This document shows, one piece after another, positions 33,407-42,563 of a DNA stretch of 64,000 bases (position 1 is its first letter; the number at the start of each line of letters is the position of its first letter). This DNA comes from Paractinoplanes pyxinae (GTDB lineage Bacteria > Actinomycetota > Actinomycetes > Mycobacteriales > Micromonosporaceae), in the NCBI RefSeq assembly GCF_026626335.1, contig NZ_JAPNTZ010000008.1:397750-461749 (forward strand). The letters run 5' to 3'. The position numbers and the translations under genes are program-made. The notes under the pieces are model-generated. The model saw nothing but the letters and a program-made list of their open reading frames with translations. It made no database searches and had not been told where the DNA came from.

Positions 33407-34120
33407 TTACTTCGTTGCTTTGGTCCATTCTGTGGCTGTGGTGGGGCTGTAGTAGCGGGTGAAGCCGCAGGGCCAGGCGATGGGGTCGGTTAGTGGGGGG
33501 CCGCCCCAGCGGGGGGTTCCGGAGACGAGTAGGCGGGTGCCTATTTGGTAGGTGGGGGTGTGCTCGGATGTGGCGTCGGGTGGGGTGGGGGCGACGCCGG
33601 GGGGTGACATGTCGACCGCGGTGGTCTTTGTGGAGCCGCCCTTGAACCAGGTGTGCACCTCGAAAGTCACCGATCGTAGGTCTAGGGAAGGGTTCTCGTT
33701 GCGGTTGGTTTGGGCGGGGGCTATGGCGGTTACGGTGCCGTCGAAGGCGAAGGCTTGTTCGGCCAGTGTTTTGGGTGAGTAGGGCTTTACGCACTGGGCG
33801 GCGGCGAAGGTTAGTGGGTCGCCGGGCTTGGCGCCGGGGGGCAGGGCGGCCGCTGGCGGGGGCGCGGAAGTGAGCGGCGTGGGCGAGGCGGCTGGGGGCT
33901 GCGCCTGTGGCGGCGTGAGTGGCGGGGTTGCGGGTGGGCGGTTGACGGCGTACGCGCCCGCTGCGATGAGAAGCGCGGCGGTGGCGGCGGCGATTGTCAG
34001 GGTGCGGCGCCTGCGGTGGACCTGTCGGATGGCTGCGGCGGCTACGGCTTGCTCGTGAGGGGCGTCGGCGGCGTCGGAGGCGAACAGGTCGCGTAGCTGT
34101 TGCTCGGTCGACTGGTTCAT
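33407..34120 (-). CDS. single-pass membrane protein, putative anti-sigma partner
   Basis: 237 residues. A ~38-residue cytosolic N-terminus with conserved-looking LRDLFASDAADAPHEQ, a basic patch RRRR, one transmembrane helix (LTIAAATAALLIAAGAYAV), a Pro/Ala-rich linker and an extracellular domain with two cysteines. It is encoded directly after a SigE-family sigma gene with a 4-bp overlap (34117-34120), the position of actinobacterial anti-sigma or sigma-partner proteins, although no zinc anti-sigma motif is present. The extracellular domain (VTAIAPAQT, FEVHTWFKGG) resembles no family I can name with certainty. Confidence 0.8.
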   Translation of the reverse strand: MNQSTEQQLRDLFASDAADAPHEQAVAAAAIRQVHRRRRTLTIAAATAALLIAAGAYAVNRPPATPPLTPPQAQPPAASPTPLTSAPPPAAALPPGAKPGDPLTFAAAQCVKPYSPKTLAEQAFAFDGTVTAIAPAQTNRNENPSLDLRSVTFEVHTWFKGGSTKTTAVDMSPPGVAPTPPDATSEHTPTYQIGTRLLVSGTPRWGGPPLTDPIAWPCGFTRYYSPTTATEWTKATK

Positions 34121-34611
34121 CGGGTCTCCCTTTGTGCGTCGATGGCCGCGGGGGCGCGCAAGGCCGCCAGGGCGCGTGAGGCGGTGGCCCGCACCGAGCT
34201 CACGCTGACGCCCATGGCGGCGGCGATCGCGGCGTCGTCCAGGTCGGCGTAGTAGCGCAGAACCAGCACCGTGCGGGCGCGCGGGGCCAGCTTGCTCAAC
34301 AGCACCCGCATCTGGTCGCGGGCGGCTACGGCGTCGGCCGGGTCGGCCACCGTGGCGCCGGCGTCCTGCCGCAGGTCGGCCGGTCGCTCCGTCGTCCAGC
34401 GCCGGCGGCGCCAGCTCAGATGGGCGTTCACCAGCATGCGGCGTACGTAGGCCTCGGGGTTGGCCGCCGCGCGCACCCGCTTCCAGTGGCGGTAGGCGTC
34501 GGCCAGCACGGTCTGGGCCAGATCCTCCGCCACCTGCCGGTCGCCGCTCAGGACGAACGCCAGGCGCACCAGCAACCGGCCATGCCCGGCCACGAATTCC
34601 TCGAACGACAC
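34117..34611 (-). CDS. SigE-family ECF RNA polymerase sigma factor
   Basis: 164 residues from GTG 34611 (GGAGCGGG upstream). Region 2: FEEFVAGHGRLLVRLAFVLSG, AEDLAQTVLADAYRHW and YVRRMLVNAHLSWRRRR; region 4: LAPRARTVLVLRYYADLDDAAIAAAMGVSVSSVRATASRAL, read in that order. This is the compact 'SigE family' common in Actinoplanes and Streptomyces. Coupled to the membrane protein gene downstream. Target promoters unknown; autoregulation is usual. Confidence 0.95.
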   Translation of the reverse strand: MSFEEFVAGHGRLLVRLAFVLSGDRQVAEDLAQTVLADAYRHWKRVRAAANPEAYVRRMLVNAHLSWRRRRWTTERPADLRQDAGATVADPADAVAARDQMRVLLSKLAPRARTVLVLRYYADLDDAAIAAAMGVSVSSVRATASRALAALRAPAAIDAQRETR

Positions 34612-34780
34612 GCCCGCTCCCGTCAGTGTTCCTCACCAGAGAGACGCATCGGCCGCCGCCCGGCGCTGCACACCGCTTTTGCTAGCTCAAAGCCGGGCGT
34701 TTGTCAGCCCGCTCCGGCCTGATGTCAGCAATCGAACTCATTGAATGTCCTATGTGCTCTCATGCCCTAGCGTGGGGATC

Positions 34781-34796
34781 GGCATCGATCGATGCC
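34781..34796. promoter_or_regulatory. 16-bp perfect palindrome upstream of metalloprotease
   Basis: GGCATCGATCGATGCC is a perfect palindrome, 42 bp before the protease start, in the divergent gap between sigma factor and protease genes. It could be an operator or a short 5' leader hairpin. Confidence 0.45.
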
Positions 34797-34838
34797 TGCC
34801 GCTGCGGCACTCTCGCCGCGCCGACAATCGGGGGAAAC

Positions 34839-35816
34839 ATGCACGTCAATCACCGATCAAGATGGCTGTTCGCCACCGCGACGGCCATCGCGCTCACCGT
34901 GGTCACCCTGCCGGGCGCCGCTCACGCGTCCGCCGGGGCGACCATCGACCCGGACGAGCAGTACGCCGCCTTCCTGGCCGAGAAGAAGGCGGACGGCAGC
35001 TGGGCGGGTTCCGCCGACCCGGGCGCCAAGGCCAAGGCGCCGGCCAAGGACCTCGCCGCCTACCCGAAGCTCACCGACAAGCAGATGGCCGCCATGCGGG
35101 CGTCGGTCAAGGTCGCGCCGGCCGGCTCCGAGGCGGTCACCGTGCAAAGCGTGCAGGTCACGTCGACGGGCATGAGCGTGACCACGTACGACCCGGCACC
35201 GGGGTTCACCCCGGACCAGTTGGCGGACAAGCTCCGCAAGCAAGGGAAGGCGTCGGTCCGCGTCGTCCGGGAGTCGTCCGGCGGTGTCTCGACGAAGGCT
35301 GCGAGCGACTGCTCGTACGGCTCGGCCCGGACGTTGACCTGCCCGGTGTCGTTCTGGCGCAACCAGGGCTGGGAGGACCCGTACGTACGGTTCAACGACC
35401 ACTCGGGCGCGTCGTGGCCCGTGTCGTCGGTGGTTCCGAAGTGGAACACGGTCCAGAACATCGACAGTGAATACCGCTGGAACAGCTGCCCGGCGGTGTC
35501 CGGCTCCCGGTGCGTCGACGTCTTCTCCGGCAACTACGGCGCCGGCTGGACCGGGCGCACCACGCTGTACTGGGCCTCGGGCTCGTCCGGCGCGTTCTCC
35601 AACTCGAACGCGATGGTCCAGCTCAACGACTACTACGACTCGGCCTCGATCGGCGGCACCCGCAACAACACCACCACCCACGAGCTGGGCCACGCCCTGG
35701 GCCTCGGCCACAACGTCTACAGCGGCGACGTCATGTACACCTACGCCAACAAGCGTGAGGACCTCGGCGGCGAGAACCCGGTGATGCTGGCCAGCATCTA
35801 CTCGGTCACCCGCTGA
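34839..35816 (+). CDS. secreted metzincin-type zinc metalloprotease
   Basis: 325 residues. Signal peptide (WLFATATAIALTVVTL, cleavage near AHA-S), a ~150-residue pro-region and a C-terminal catalytic domain with H-E-L-G-H-A-L-G-L-G-H at residues 281-291 (three His ligands and the catalytic Glu) and a Met-turn DVMYT. Cysteines in SCPAVSGSRCVDVF likely form a disulfide. The motif matches metzincins (matrixin/snapalysin-like). Exported and probably activated by pro-peptide removal. ATG 34839 follows GGGGAAA. Divergent from the sigma gene, sharing a 227-bp control region. Confidence 0.88.
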   Translation: MHVNHRSRWLFATATAIALTVVTLPGAAHASAGATIDPDEQYAAFLAEKKADGSWAGSADPGAKAKAPAKDLAAYPKLTDKQMAAMRASVKVAPAGSEAVTVQSVQVTSTGMSVTTYDPAPGFTPDQLADKLRKQGKASVRVVRESSGGVSTKAASDCSYGSARTLTCPVSFWRNQGWEDPYVRFNDHSGASWPVSSVVPKWNTVQNIDSEYRWNSCPAVSGSRCVDVFSGNYGAGWTGRTTLYWASGSSGAFSNSNAMVQLNDYYDSASIGGTRNNTTTHELGHALGLGHNVYSGDVMYTYANKREDLGGENPVMLASIYSVTR

Positions 35817-35830
35817 CCTTCGCCCCCACT

Positions 35831-35862
35831 GGAGCCGGCCCGCAACGTCGCGGGCCGGCTCC
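35831..35862. terminator. 13-bp stem bidirectional terminator
   Basis: GGAGCCGGCCCGC and GCGGGCCGGCTCC pair perfectly around AACGTC, between the convergent stops of the metalloprotease (35816) and MFS (35869) genes. Confidence 0.85.
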
Positions 35863-35868
35863 GCCCCC

Positions 35869-37050
35869 TTAGGTGGTGGGGCGGCCGAAGGCGCGCATGG
35901 CCAGGGCGCCGATCAGAGGGCCGGGGGCCAGCAGCAGGAAGGCCCAGCGCCAGCCCGTGACCCCGGCCAGGACGGGAACCAGCTGAATCGTGACGACGGT
36001 GAGGGCGAAGCCGATCGCGGTCTGCGCCGTCAGGGCGGTGCCGACGTAGCGGGGGTCGGCGACCTCGCTCAATGAGGTGGAGAAGACGCCGGAGTCGGCG
36101 ATCACGGCGGCGCCCCAGACCACGACCAGCGCGATGACGGCGGGTGGTGGGGCGGTGAAGAACAGTGGCGACGCCAGGCAGCAGAGGCCGCTCACCACGA
36201 GCGCGGTGAAAGCGGCTCGGGGGCGGCCGAAGCGGTCGGCGGCCCAGCCGCCGAGCAGGCAACCGGCCACGCCGGCGATGCCGATGGCCGCAAATGCCAA
36301 GAGGCTGACGTCGGTGCCGGACAGGGCGGTGCCTGCGGCCAGGAAGGCCGGCAGCCACGTCCACAGGGCGTACAGCTCCCACATGTGGCCGAAGTAGCCG
36401 AGGTTGACCAGGCGCGGGCCGCGGCGGCGGAACATGTCGATCGCGTAGCGCGGGTGCGGGGCAGGCGGGGCGCCCGACGCGAACTGAGGACCCTCGCGTA
36501 CGAGGGAAAGGGCGACCACCGCGCCCAGCAGAGCGCAACCGGCCGACGTTCCCATCACGGCGCGCCACGGCAGATCGCCCAGGCCGCGGATCAGGTGGGG
36601 CAGGGCCGAGCCGAGCGTCAGCGCGCCGATCATGACCCCGAAGGCGAGGCCGCGGCGGGACGGCGGCGCCCACGAGCCGGTCAGCTTCATGCCGACCGGA
36701 TACACACCGGCCAGGAAGACGCCGGTCAGGAAGCGCAAAGGGACGGCTGCGGCCAGCCCGTCGACGGCCAGAGCGAACACCGCTGTGCACGCGGCGGACA
36801 ACATCGCGCAAACGGACATGAGCGAATGTGCACGAATGCGGTCGGCCAGGTTGAGCGCGGTCGACGTCACCGCGCCCGCCACGAATCCCAGCTGCACGGA
36901 AGCGGTCAGCCAGACCGACGCCGTCTCGCTGATGTGCCACGACGAGCGCAGGGCCGGAACGACGGCCGACGCCGAGAACCAGACGGCCAAAGTGAGCACT
37001 TGAACAAGAGCGATCAGTGCGCGCTGAGCCCCCGGCCGAGAAGTGATCAC
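35869..37050 (-). CDS. MFS transporter (12 TM)
   Basis: 393 residues with twelve hydrophobic segments. Motifs VWLTASVQLGFVAGAVTS, GVYPVGMKLTGSW and GGWAADRFGRPRAAF (motif A) place it in the major facilitator superfamily, near cyanate/nitrate or OFA-like transporters. Substrate unassigned. GTG 37050 is chosen over ATG 37113 because the latter would overlap the divergent cupin start and adds a poor N-terminus; even so the two genes are only ~60 bp apart and probably share a promoter region. Confidence 0.85.
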   Translation of the reverse strand: MITSRPGAQRALIALVQVLTLAVWFSASAVVPALRSSWHISETASVWLTASVQLGFVAGAVTSTALNLADRIRAHSLMSVCAMLSAACTAVFALAVDGLAAAVPLRFLTGVFLAGVYPVGMKLTGSWAPPSRRGLAFGVMIGALTLGSALPHLIRGLGDLPWRAVMGTSAGCALLGAVVALSLVREGPQFASGAPPAPHPRYAIDMFRRRGPRLVNLGYFGHMWELYALWTWLPAFLAAGTALSGTDVSLLAFAAIGIAGVAGCLLGGWAADRFGRPRAAFTALVVSGLCCLASPLFFTAPPPAVIALVVVWGAAVIADSGVFSTSLSEVADPRYVGTALTAQTAIGFALTVVTIQLVPVLAGVTGWRWAFLLLAPGPLIGALAMRAFGRPTT

Positions 37051-37111
37051 AGAGGCGACGATAGGCGTCGCGGGACCGCGCGAAGATCCGGCACCCGGCA
37101 AGATGGGATGC

Positions 37112-37603
37112 ATGACGTATCCACCGCCGCGGTATCACGGGATCACGGGAGAAGTCAGCGCAACGTACCGGCCCAAGGACACGCCGGCCGAGTTCGTCTA
37201 CCCGAACGGCAACAAGGTGTCCTACCTGTCGACCGGCGATTCCACGGGCGGGCTGTTCGGGCTCTACCGCTGGGAGTGCGGGCCGGGGCTCACCGGGCCC
37301 GACCCCCACTTCCACCGCTCGATCGCCGAGTCGTTCTACATCCTCAGCGGCAGCATGAGCATCTACAACGGCAAAGAATGGATCACCACCGAGCCCGGCG
37401 ACTACGTGCACGTGCCGATCGGCGGCGTCCACGGGTTCAAGAACGAGTCGGGCGCGCCGGCCTCGATGCTGCTGCACTTCTCGCCGGGGGCGCCCCGCGA
37501 GGCGTACTTCGAAGGCCTGGTCGGCATCGCGCAGATGAGCGACGAGGAGCGGGCCGAGTTCTACGCCAAGCACGACAACATCTGGCTGGACGACAAGCAC
37601 TGA
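37112..37603 (+). CDS. cupin-domain protein
   Basis: 163 residues. Cupin motif 1 is PDPHFHRSIAESFYILSG, with two His and the Glu, and motif 2 is GDYVHVPIGGVHGF. Small single-domain cupins bind a metal and act as dioxygenases, isomerases or sugar-binding proteins; the substrate is not apparent. Divergent from the MFS gene. Its last 14 bp, ACGACAAGCACTGA including the stop, are duplicated at 37614-37627 just downstream, a small tandem duplication. Confidence 0.88.
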   Translation: MTYPPPRYHGITGEVSATYRPKDTPAEFVYPNGNKVSYLSTGDSTGGLFGLYRWECGPGLTGPDPHFHRSIAESFYILSGSMSIYNGKEWITTEPGDYVHVPIGGVHGFKNESGAPASMLLHFSPGAPREAYFEGLVGIAQMSDEERAEFYAKHDNIWLDDKH

Positions 37604-37710
37604 GAAGCGAAGAACGACAAGCACTGATCAGAGGAGAAGGCTAAGAGCTGCCCGTTTGCTGCCGAACGTCCGTGTGAGGGAATGTCGGACGAGGCAGCCG
37701 GAAGGACAGC

Positions 37711-39390
37711 ATGCGGGACGATGCCGCCGAGGAGGGCTTCAGCCTCGTCGAGGTGCTCGTCGCGCTGGCGGTCCTGTCGATCACGCTGCTCGCCAGCACC
37801 CCGTTCTTCGTCAACAGCCTGCGCAGCGTCAACAAGCAGCGCACCCTGCAGGCGGCCATCCAGCTCGCCGACACCGCGATGGAGCAGGTGCGGGGCCTGA
37901 AGGGCAGCTCCCTGCTGACCGGGCACGGGCAGAAGGCGGGCGAGGACCAGTTCGCGGCCGCGCCCGCCATCGTCCAGCCCTACCTGGCCACCATGCAGGT
38001 CGGGCGGGACGAGGACAGCGCCGTGGCCACCACCGACGGCGTCGACGCCCCGATCTCCACCGCGGCCCAGGTCACGACCATCGAGGGCACCCCGTACACC
38101 CGGATGATCTATATCGGGATGTGCGAGGTCTACCTGACCAGCACCGGCGGCGACTGCGTCTATCCGCTGGGCAGCGCGGCACCCACCGACAAGACGAAGA
38201 TCCTCAAGTTCTTCCGCGCGGTCGTCCTGATCAGCTGGCCCGACACCTCCTGCGACGTGACGGCCGGCAACCCCGCCAACACCTGCCTGTACGTGGCCTC
38301 GACGCTGGTCTCGCGGGCGCCGGAGCCCAACTTCGACCTGCACCGGCCCTCGCCGACCGTGCTCACCCAGTCGATGACCTTCTACCGAGGCGTCCTGACC
38401 GCCGCCCAGCTCGAGGCGCGCGGCGGTCAGCTGCCCAACACCTGGACCGTGGCCAAGCTGCCGGCCGGCCTCTCGCTGACCCCGGCCGGGCTGATCAACG
38501 GCACCCCGACCACGGTCGGCGTCACCCCGACCACGACGACCGTCACCGACAAGCTGAACCGCACCGACACCGAGCCGATCACGTTCACCGTCGTCCAGCC
38601 GACGACGGTCACCGCGCCTGCCAACGCCACCAACCACCTGCAGGAGGTCGTCAGCCTGCAGGCCACCGGGGCCAACGGCGTCGGCCCGTACGTCTACACC
38701 GCGACCAACCTCGCCCCGGGCCTCACCATCGACCCGACCACGGGCGCGATCACCGGAACGGTCACCACCATCGGCACCTTCACGGCCACGATCACCGCCA
38801 CCGACCAGAACGGCATCGCCGGCTCGAGCACCTACACCCACACGGTGATCCCCGTGGTCACCCTGGGCCCGCTGACCGACCAGGCAATTGATCTGAACGC
38901 CAAACTGCAGCTCAACGCGGTCGGCGGCGGTGGCAACGGCACCTACACGTACAGCGCGACCGGCCTGCCCGCCGGCGTGGCCATCGACAACAAGGGCAGG
39001 ATCAACGACAAGGTCACCACCACCGGCCGCTTCCTGCCCACGATCACCGCCACCGACAGCCTCGGCGGCACCGGAGGCACGGCGAGCCAGCGGATCGTCC
39101 TCATCGTCAACACCACCAACTCGCTCATCTTCACGGCGCCCGCCCTGGCCGCGCCCGACCAGACGACCACCCGGGGCACGCCGGCGTCGCTGGCCCTCAA
39201 GACCAACGGCGCACTGCTGGGGCTGAACCCGGTCGTGACGGTCACCGGCCTGCCGCCGGGCCTGACCTACAACGCCCTGTCCGGAACCATCTCCGGCACG
39301 CCCACCACCGCCGGCGCCTACACGGTCACCGCCACGGCCACCACCGTGACCGCCACCAGCGTCCTCACCCTCATCTGGACCGTGACATGA
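37711..39390 (+). CDS. pseudopilin-type adhesin with putative Ig (He_PIG) domains
   Basis: 559 residues. Type IV prepilin leader with processing site EEG|FSLVEVL (Glu at mature +5) and hydrophobic helix through SITLLASTPFF. A pilin-like head is followed from about residue 240 by four He_PIG-type repeats, each with LPxGLxxxxxGxIxGTPTxxGxxxxTxxAxD (e.g. LPPGLTYNALSGTISGTPTT). Such repeats occur in surface adhesins. First of three genes joined by ATGA overlaps. ATG 37711 follows GGAAGGA. No pilus ATPase or peptidase is in the window, so the machinery must be elsewhere. Confidence 0.87.
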   Translation: MRDDAAEEGFSLVEVLVALAVLSITLLASTPFFVNSLRSVNKQRTLQAAIQLADTAMEQVRGLKGSSLLTGHGQKAGEDQFAAAPAIVQPYLATMQVGRDEDSAVATTDGVDAPISTAAQVTTIEGTPYTRMIYIGMCEVYLTSTGGDCVYPLGSAAPTDKTKILKFFRAVVLISWPDTSCDVTAGNPANTCLYVASTLVSRAPEPNFDLHRPSPTVLTQSMTFYRGVLTAAQLEARGGQLPNTWTVAKLPAGLSLTPAGLINGTPTTVGVTPTTTTVTDKLNRTDTEPITFTVVQPTTVTAPANATNHLQEVVSLQATGANGVGPYVYTATNLAPGLTIDPTTGAITGTVTTIGTFTATITATDQNGIAGSSTYTHTVIPVVTLGPLTDQAIDLNAKLQLNAVGGGGNGTYTYSATGLPAGVAIDNKGRINDKVTTTGRFLPTITATDSLGGTGGTASQRIVLIVNTTNSLIFTAPALAAPDQTTTRGTPASLALKTNGALLGLNPVVTVTGLPPGLTYNALSGTISGTPTTAGAYTVTATATTVTATSVLTLIWTVT

Positions 39391-40031
39391 GCGCCGAGCG
39401 GCACACCGAACCCGACGATCAGGGCTACACGCTGGTCGAGCTGCTGGTCGCCGCGGGACTGATGTCGACAGTGCTCATCATCGTGCTCGGCGGCCTGGTC
39501 GAGGTCTATTCGAACGTGAACCGGGCCGACACCCTCGGGGCCGCCCGCGACCAGCTCAGCACCAGCTTCCGGCGGCTCGACAAGGAGCTGCGCTACGCCA
39601 ACTGGGTCTCCACCCCGGGCCAGGTCGGCAACGCCTGGTATCTGGAGTACGCCACTCCCCTGGGCTGCCGGCAGCTCGTGCTGCGCAATGGGGTGCTGAC
39701 CACGGCGAGCTGGAACCTGCCCAGCACCACACCGGGCACGCCGGCCACGATCGGCAGCAACCTGAGCGTGACGGGCACCACCGCGCCGTTCACCGTCTAT
39801 CTGCCCAACTCCCAGCCGTACGCCACGGCCAGCGCGGGAACTTCCGGCGTGGGCGCCGACTACCAGCTGGCGCACACCCAGGTCCGGCTCCGGTTCACCG
39901 GTCAGCTCGGCCCGACCAGCCTGCCCTTCGACGTGCTCTTCACCGCCCAGAACACCAGCGCCAGCAACGTGTTCTCGGACAACGGCAAGCTGACCCCCAA
40001 CGACTGCAGCAAGGCGAGGCCCACGGTATGA
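39387..40031 (+). CDS. prepilin (PilW/J-like)
   Basis: 214 residues. Leader cleavage site QG|YTLVELLVAAGLMSTVLII, Glu +5 present, followed by a pilin head with RADTLGAARDQLSTSFRRLDKEL typical of minor pseudopilins and Cys pairs near the end. Starts inside the stop of the preceding gene (39387-39390). Likely a minor pilin or type II secretion-like pseudopilin. Confidence 0.85.
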   Translation: MSAERHTEPDDQGYTLVELLVAAGLMSTVLIIVLGGLVEVYSNVNRADTLGAARDQLSTSFRRLDKELRYANWVSTPGQVGNAWYLEYATPLGCRQLVLRNGVLTTASWNLPSTTPGTPATIGSNLSVTGTTAPFTVYLPNSQPYATASAGTSGVGADYQLAHTQVRLRFTGQLGPTSLPFDVLFTAQNTSASNVFSDNGKLTPNDCSKARPTV

Positions 40032-41533
40032 GGTTCACGCGGCTCCGCACGGACCACGGCTCGATGCCGATGGCACTGCTGGTCGTCACGGTCGTGGTGT
40101 CGCTGTCGGCCCTGCTCGTCCCCATGGTCCTGCGCCAGCTCAAGTCGACCCAGAACCTGGCCGAACGCAACACCGCGCTCAACGCCGCCCAGGCCGGCAT
40201 GGACGTGATGATGGCCCGCGTCCGCGCCGCCGCCGACCAGGACACGCAGAGCGGCTACCTCGAGAACCTGCCGCCGTGCACGCTCAACGGCTACGCCGGC
40301 CTGAAATCGGACACGGACCGGCTCACGTACACCGTGACCCTCCAGTACCGCGACCAAGACGGCCTCGACATGGCCTGCCCGGCCACCGACGTGCCCACCA
40401 CGGCCATCGTCTCGTCGGTCGGCTTCGGTGGCGGCACCCAGCGGACCCTGGTCGCCACGTACGTCTTCTCCACCAGCAACACGAACATCCCGGGCGGCCA
40501 GATCCGGATCGCCAGCTCCACCCTCGGCAACCAGTGCTTCGACTCGACGACCAGCAAGGCGCCCAAGGCCGACACGGCCATCCTGATGGCCCCGTGCGAC
40601 GGCAGCAGCCGGCAGCAGTTCGGCTACACGGCCGACCTCTACCTCAAGCTGATCAACTCGGAGTCGTCCGACGCCCCCTCGGGCATGTGCCTGTGGGCGA
40701 GCGACGCGCGCAAGGCGGGCACGGCGATCGTCTTCCGCCCCTGCCCGACGGTTCGCACCACCACATTTCAGTGGGCCCTGGACGGCTCCTCGCAGTTCCA
40801 CTCCACAACCACGGCGAGCAAGTCCGACGGCAGCTCGTGCGTGAACGTCAAGGTCCCGGGGTCCAGCGCCGACCGGGCCGTCGTGCTCGGCACCTGCGGC
40901 AACAACAACTCCACGACCATCTGGCGCTCGGCCACCGGCGTCGGCGCGGGCATGGCCGGCGACAGCACCAACCAGCTGGTCAACTACGCCCAGTTCAGCC
41001 GCTGCCTCGACGTGACCAGCAAGTCGATGAGCGCGACCTACATGATCGCCTGGTTCTGCAAGCAGGACCCCGGCGGCGTGGTCGACTTCAACCAGCAATG
41101 GGTGCACCCGACACCGGTCATTCCGAACATCACCGCGACCGGCCCGATCATCGTCAACAACACGAATGCCACGAGCAACAGCAAGAATGGCAACGCCACC
41201 AACAACTACTGCCTGAAATCGCCGGGAATCGTCACTGCGACCTCCTGGGTGACGGTCGTGCAATGCGCGACAGTCGCCGTCCAAGCCCAGCAAAATCTGA
41301 CCTGGACCGTCTACCACGACACCGGCGACTACGGCACGAGCTACCGCATCAAGGACTACAAAGGCTACTGCCTGCAGCCCACCGACCAGGCCAGCGGCGT
41401 CGCCAACGACTTCCACAGCGACGGCACCAGCAAGGTGAAAGTGTCGGTCTGCAACACGTCAGAACTCCAAAAATGGAATGCGCCGGCGAACATCAGTCAG
41501 CCGACTCCATTGACCGACCTGGTCGAAAAATAA
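40028..41533 (+). CDS. PilX-like membrane protein with ricin-type beta-trefoil
   Basis: 501 residues. A single N-terminal helix (MALLVVTVVVSLSALLVPMVL) without the Glu +5, followed by NAAQAGMDVMMARVRAAA, the PilX/'AAQAGmd' pattern of minor pilin-associated proteins. From about residue 160 there are ricin-lectin repeats with QQFGY, FQWALDG, QQWVHP and LQKWNAP and regularly spaced CLWASD, CLDVTS, CLQPTD motifs, expected to bind carbohydrate. Start overlaps the previous stop. Third gene of the pilin operon. It combines a pilin tip position with a lectin, suggesting surface glycan binding. Confidence 0.83.
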   Translation: MRFTRLRTDHGSMPMALLVVTVVVSLSALLVPMVLRQLKSTQNLAERNTALNAAQAGMDVMMARVRAAADQDTQSGYLENLPPCTLNGYAGLKSDTDRLTYTVTLQYRDQDGLDMACPATDVPTTAIVSSVGFGGGTQRTLVATYVFSTSNTNIPGGQIRIASSTLGNQCFDSTTSKAPKADTAILMAPCDGSSRQQFGYTADLYLKLINSESSDAPSGMCLWASDARKAGTAIVFRPCPTVRTTTFQWALDGSSQFHSTTTASKSDGSSCVNVKVPGSSADRAVVLGTCGNNNSTTIWRSATGVGAGMAGDSTNQLVNYAQFSRCLDVTSKSMSATYMIAWFCKQDPGGVVDFNQQWVHPTPVIPNITATGPIIVNNTNATSNSKNGNATNNYCLKSPGIVTATSWVTVVQCATVAVQAQQNLTWTVYHDTGDYGTSYRIKDYKGYCLQPTDQASGVANDFHSDGTSKVKVSVCNTSELQKWNAPANISQPTPLTDLVEK

Positions 41534-41708
41534 AGACAAAACGGCCGCTCCCGAGCCGTCGCCGCCGCACGCACACCTCGAACCATGAGCGGACAGCGAG
41601 CGCCCGCGCCGCCGTAGCCAGGGTCTGGAATACCTAGGGTAAGTGCGGCCTTCATAACCCACCCTTTCGCGGCGATGCTGGATCCCGAAAGACGGAAGGG
41701 GGTTGGGA

Positions 41709-42548
41709 ATGGGTGACAAGGCGCTCGGCGAATTCCTGCGGCACCGGCGGGAGCAGTTGCGGCCCGAGGACGTGGGACTGGCCGGTGGTGGCCGGCGGCG
41801 GACGCCCGGGCTGCGCCGGGAGGAGGTCGCCGGGCTGGCCGCGCTGTCGCCGGACTACTACTCGCGGCTCGAGCAGGGCCGGGTGCGCACCCCGTCGGCG
41901 GCGGCGCTGGCCAGTCTGGCCCGGGCCATCCGGCTCACCGGGGACGAGCAGGACTACCTGTTCCGCCTGGCCGGGCAGCAGCCGCCGGAGCCGCGGTCAC
42001 CGCTGACGCACGTCGACCCGGCCATGATGTACCTGCTGGACGCGCTCGGGTCCACGCCCGCTCAGGTGACCGACGATCTGCTCACCGTGATCGCTCAGAA
42101 CCGCGCGGCGCAGAACCTGTTCGGCGTCTGGACCGGGTTGCCCGGCTATGAGTCCAACGTGACGTGGCGGTGGTTCGCCGATCCGGCCTCGCGGGACAGC
42201 AACGACGCGGCCGAGCACGAGCGCATCGGGCGGGCCTACGCGGCCGATCTGCGCGCCGGCCTGGCCCAGCGCTCGGCCGGTGACCGCTTCGCCCACGGGC
42301 TGGTGGCCGATCTGCTCGAGCGCAGCCCCGAGTTCGCCGGATTATGGGCGCAGCAGCACGTCGCGGCACTTTCCTCGGCGCCCAAACTCATCAAGCACCC
42401 GCTGGTCGGCCAGCTCGACCTGCAATGCGACGTGGTGCTCAGTCCGGCCACCGGTCACCGGCTCATTCTTTTCCGGCCCCGTCCCGGCTCGGACGCGCAC
42501 GACCAGTTCGCCTTTCTCGACGTACTGGGAAATCAGAAGTTCGCCTGA
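41709..42548 (+). CDS. XRE-family regulator with MmyB-like ligand domain
   Basis: 279 residues. N-terminal HTH (LGEFLRHRREQL, REEVAGLAALSPDYYSRLEQGR), then a ~180-residue MmyB-like region with VIAQNRAAQNLFGVWTGL. In actinobacteria this class usually regulates an adjacent short-chain dehydrogenase; here an SDR gene follows 15 bp downstream. Ribosome site GGAAGG before ATG 41709. Confidence 0.93.
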   Translation: MGDKALGEFLRHRREQLRPEDVGLAGGGRRRTPGLRREEVAGLAALSPDYYSRLEQGRVRTPSAAALASLARAIRLTGDEQDYLFRLAGQQPPEPRSPLTHVDPAMMYLLDALGSTPAQVTDDLLTVIAQNRAAQNLFGVWTGLPGYESNVTWRWFADPASRDSNDAAEHERIGRAYAADLRAGLAQRSAGDRFAHGLVADLLERSPEFAGLWAQQHVAALSSAPKLIKHPLVGQLDLQCDVVLSPATGHRLILFRPRPGSDAHDQFAFLDVLGNQKFA

Positions 42549-42563
42549 ATCGTAAGGAACCCC

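Noticed and set aside
32268..33452. Long rightward open frame across the 58-bp array
   Set aside because: Unit length is not a multiple of three and the translation is Pro/Thr/Arg-rich noise that changes frame each repeat.
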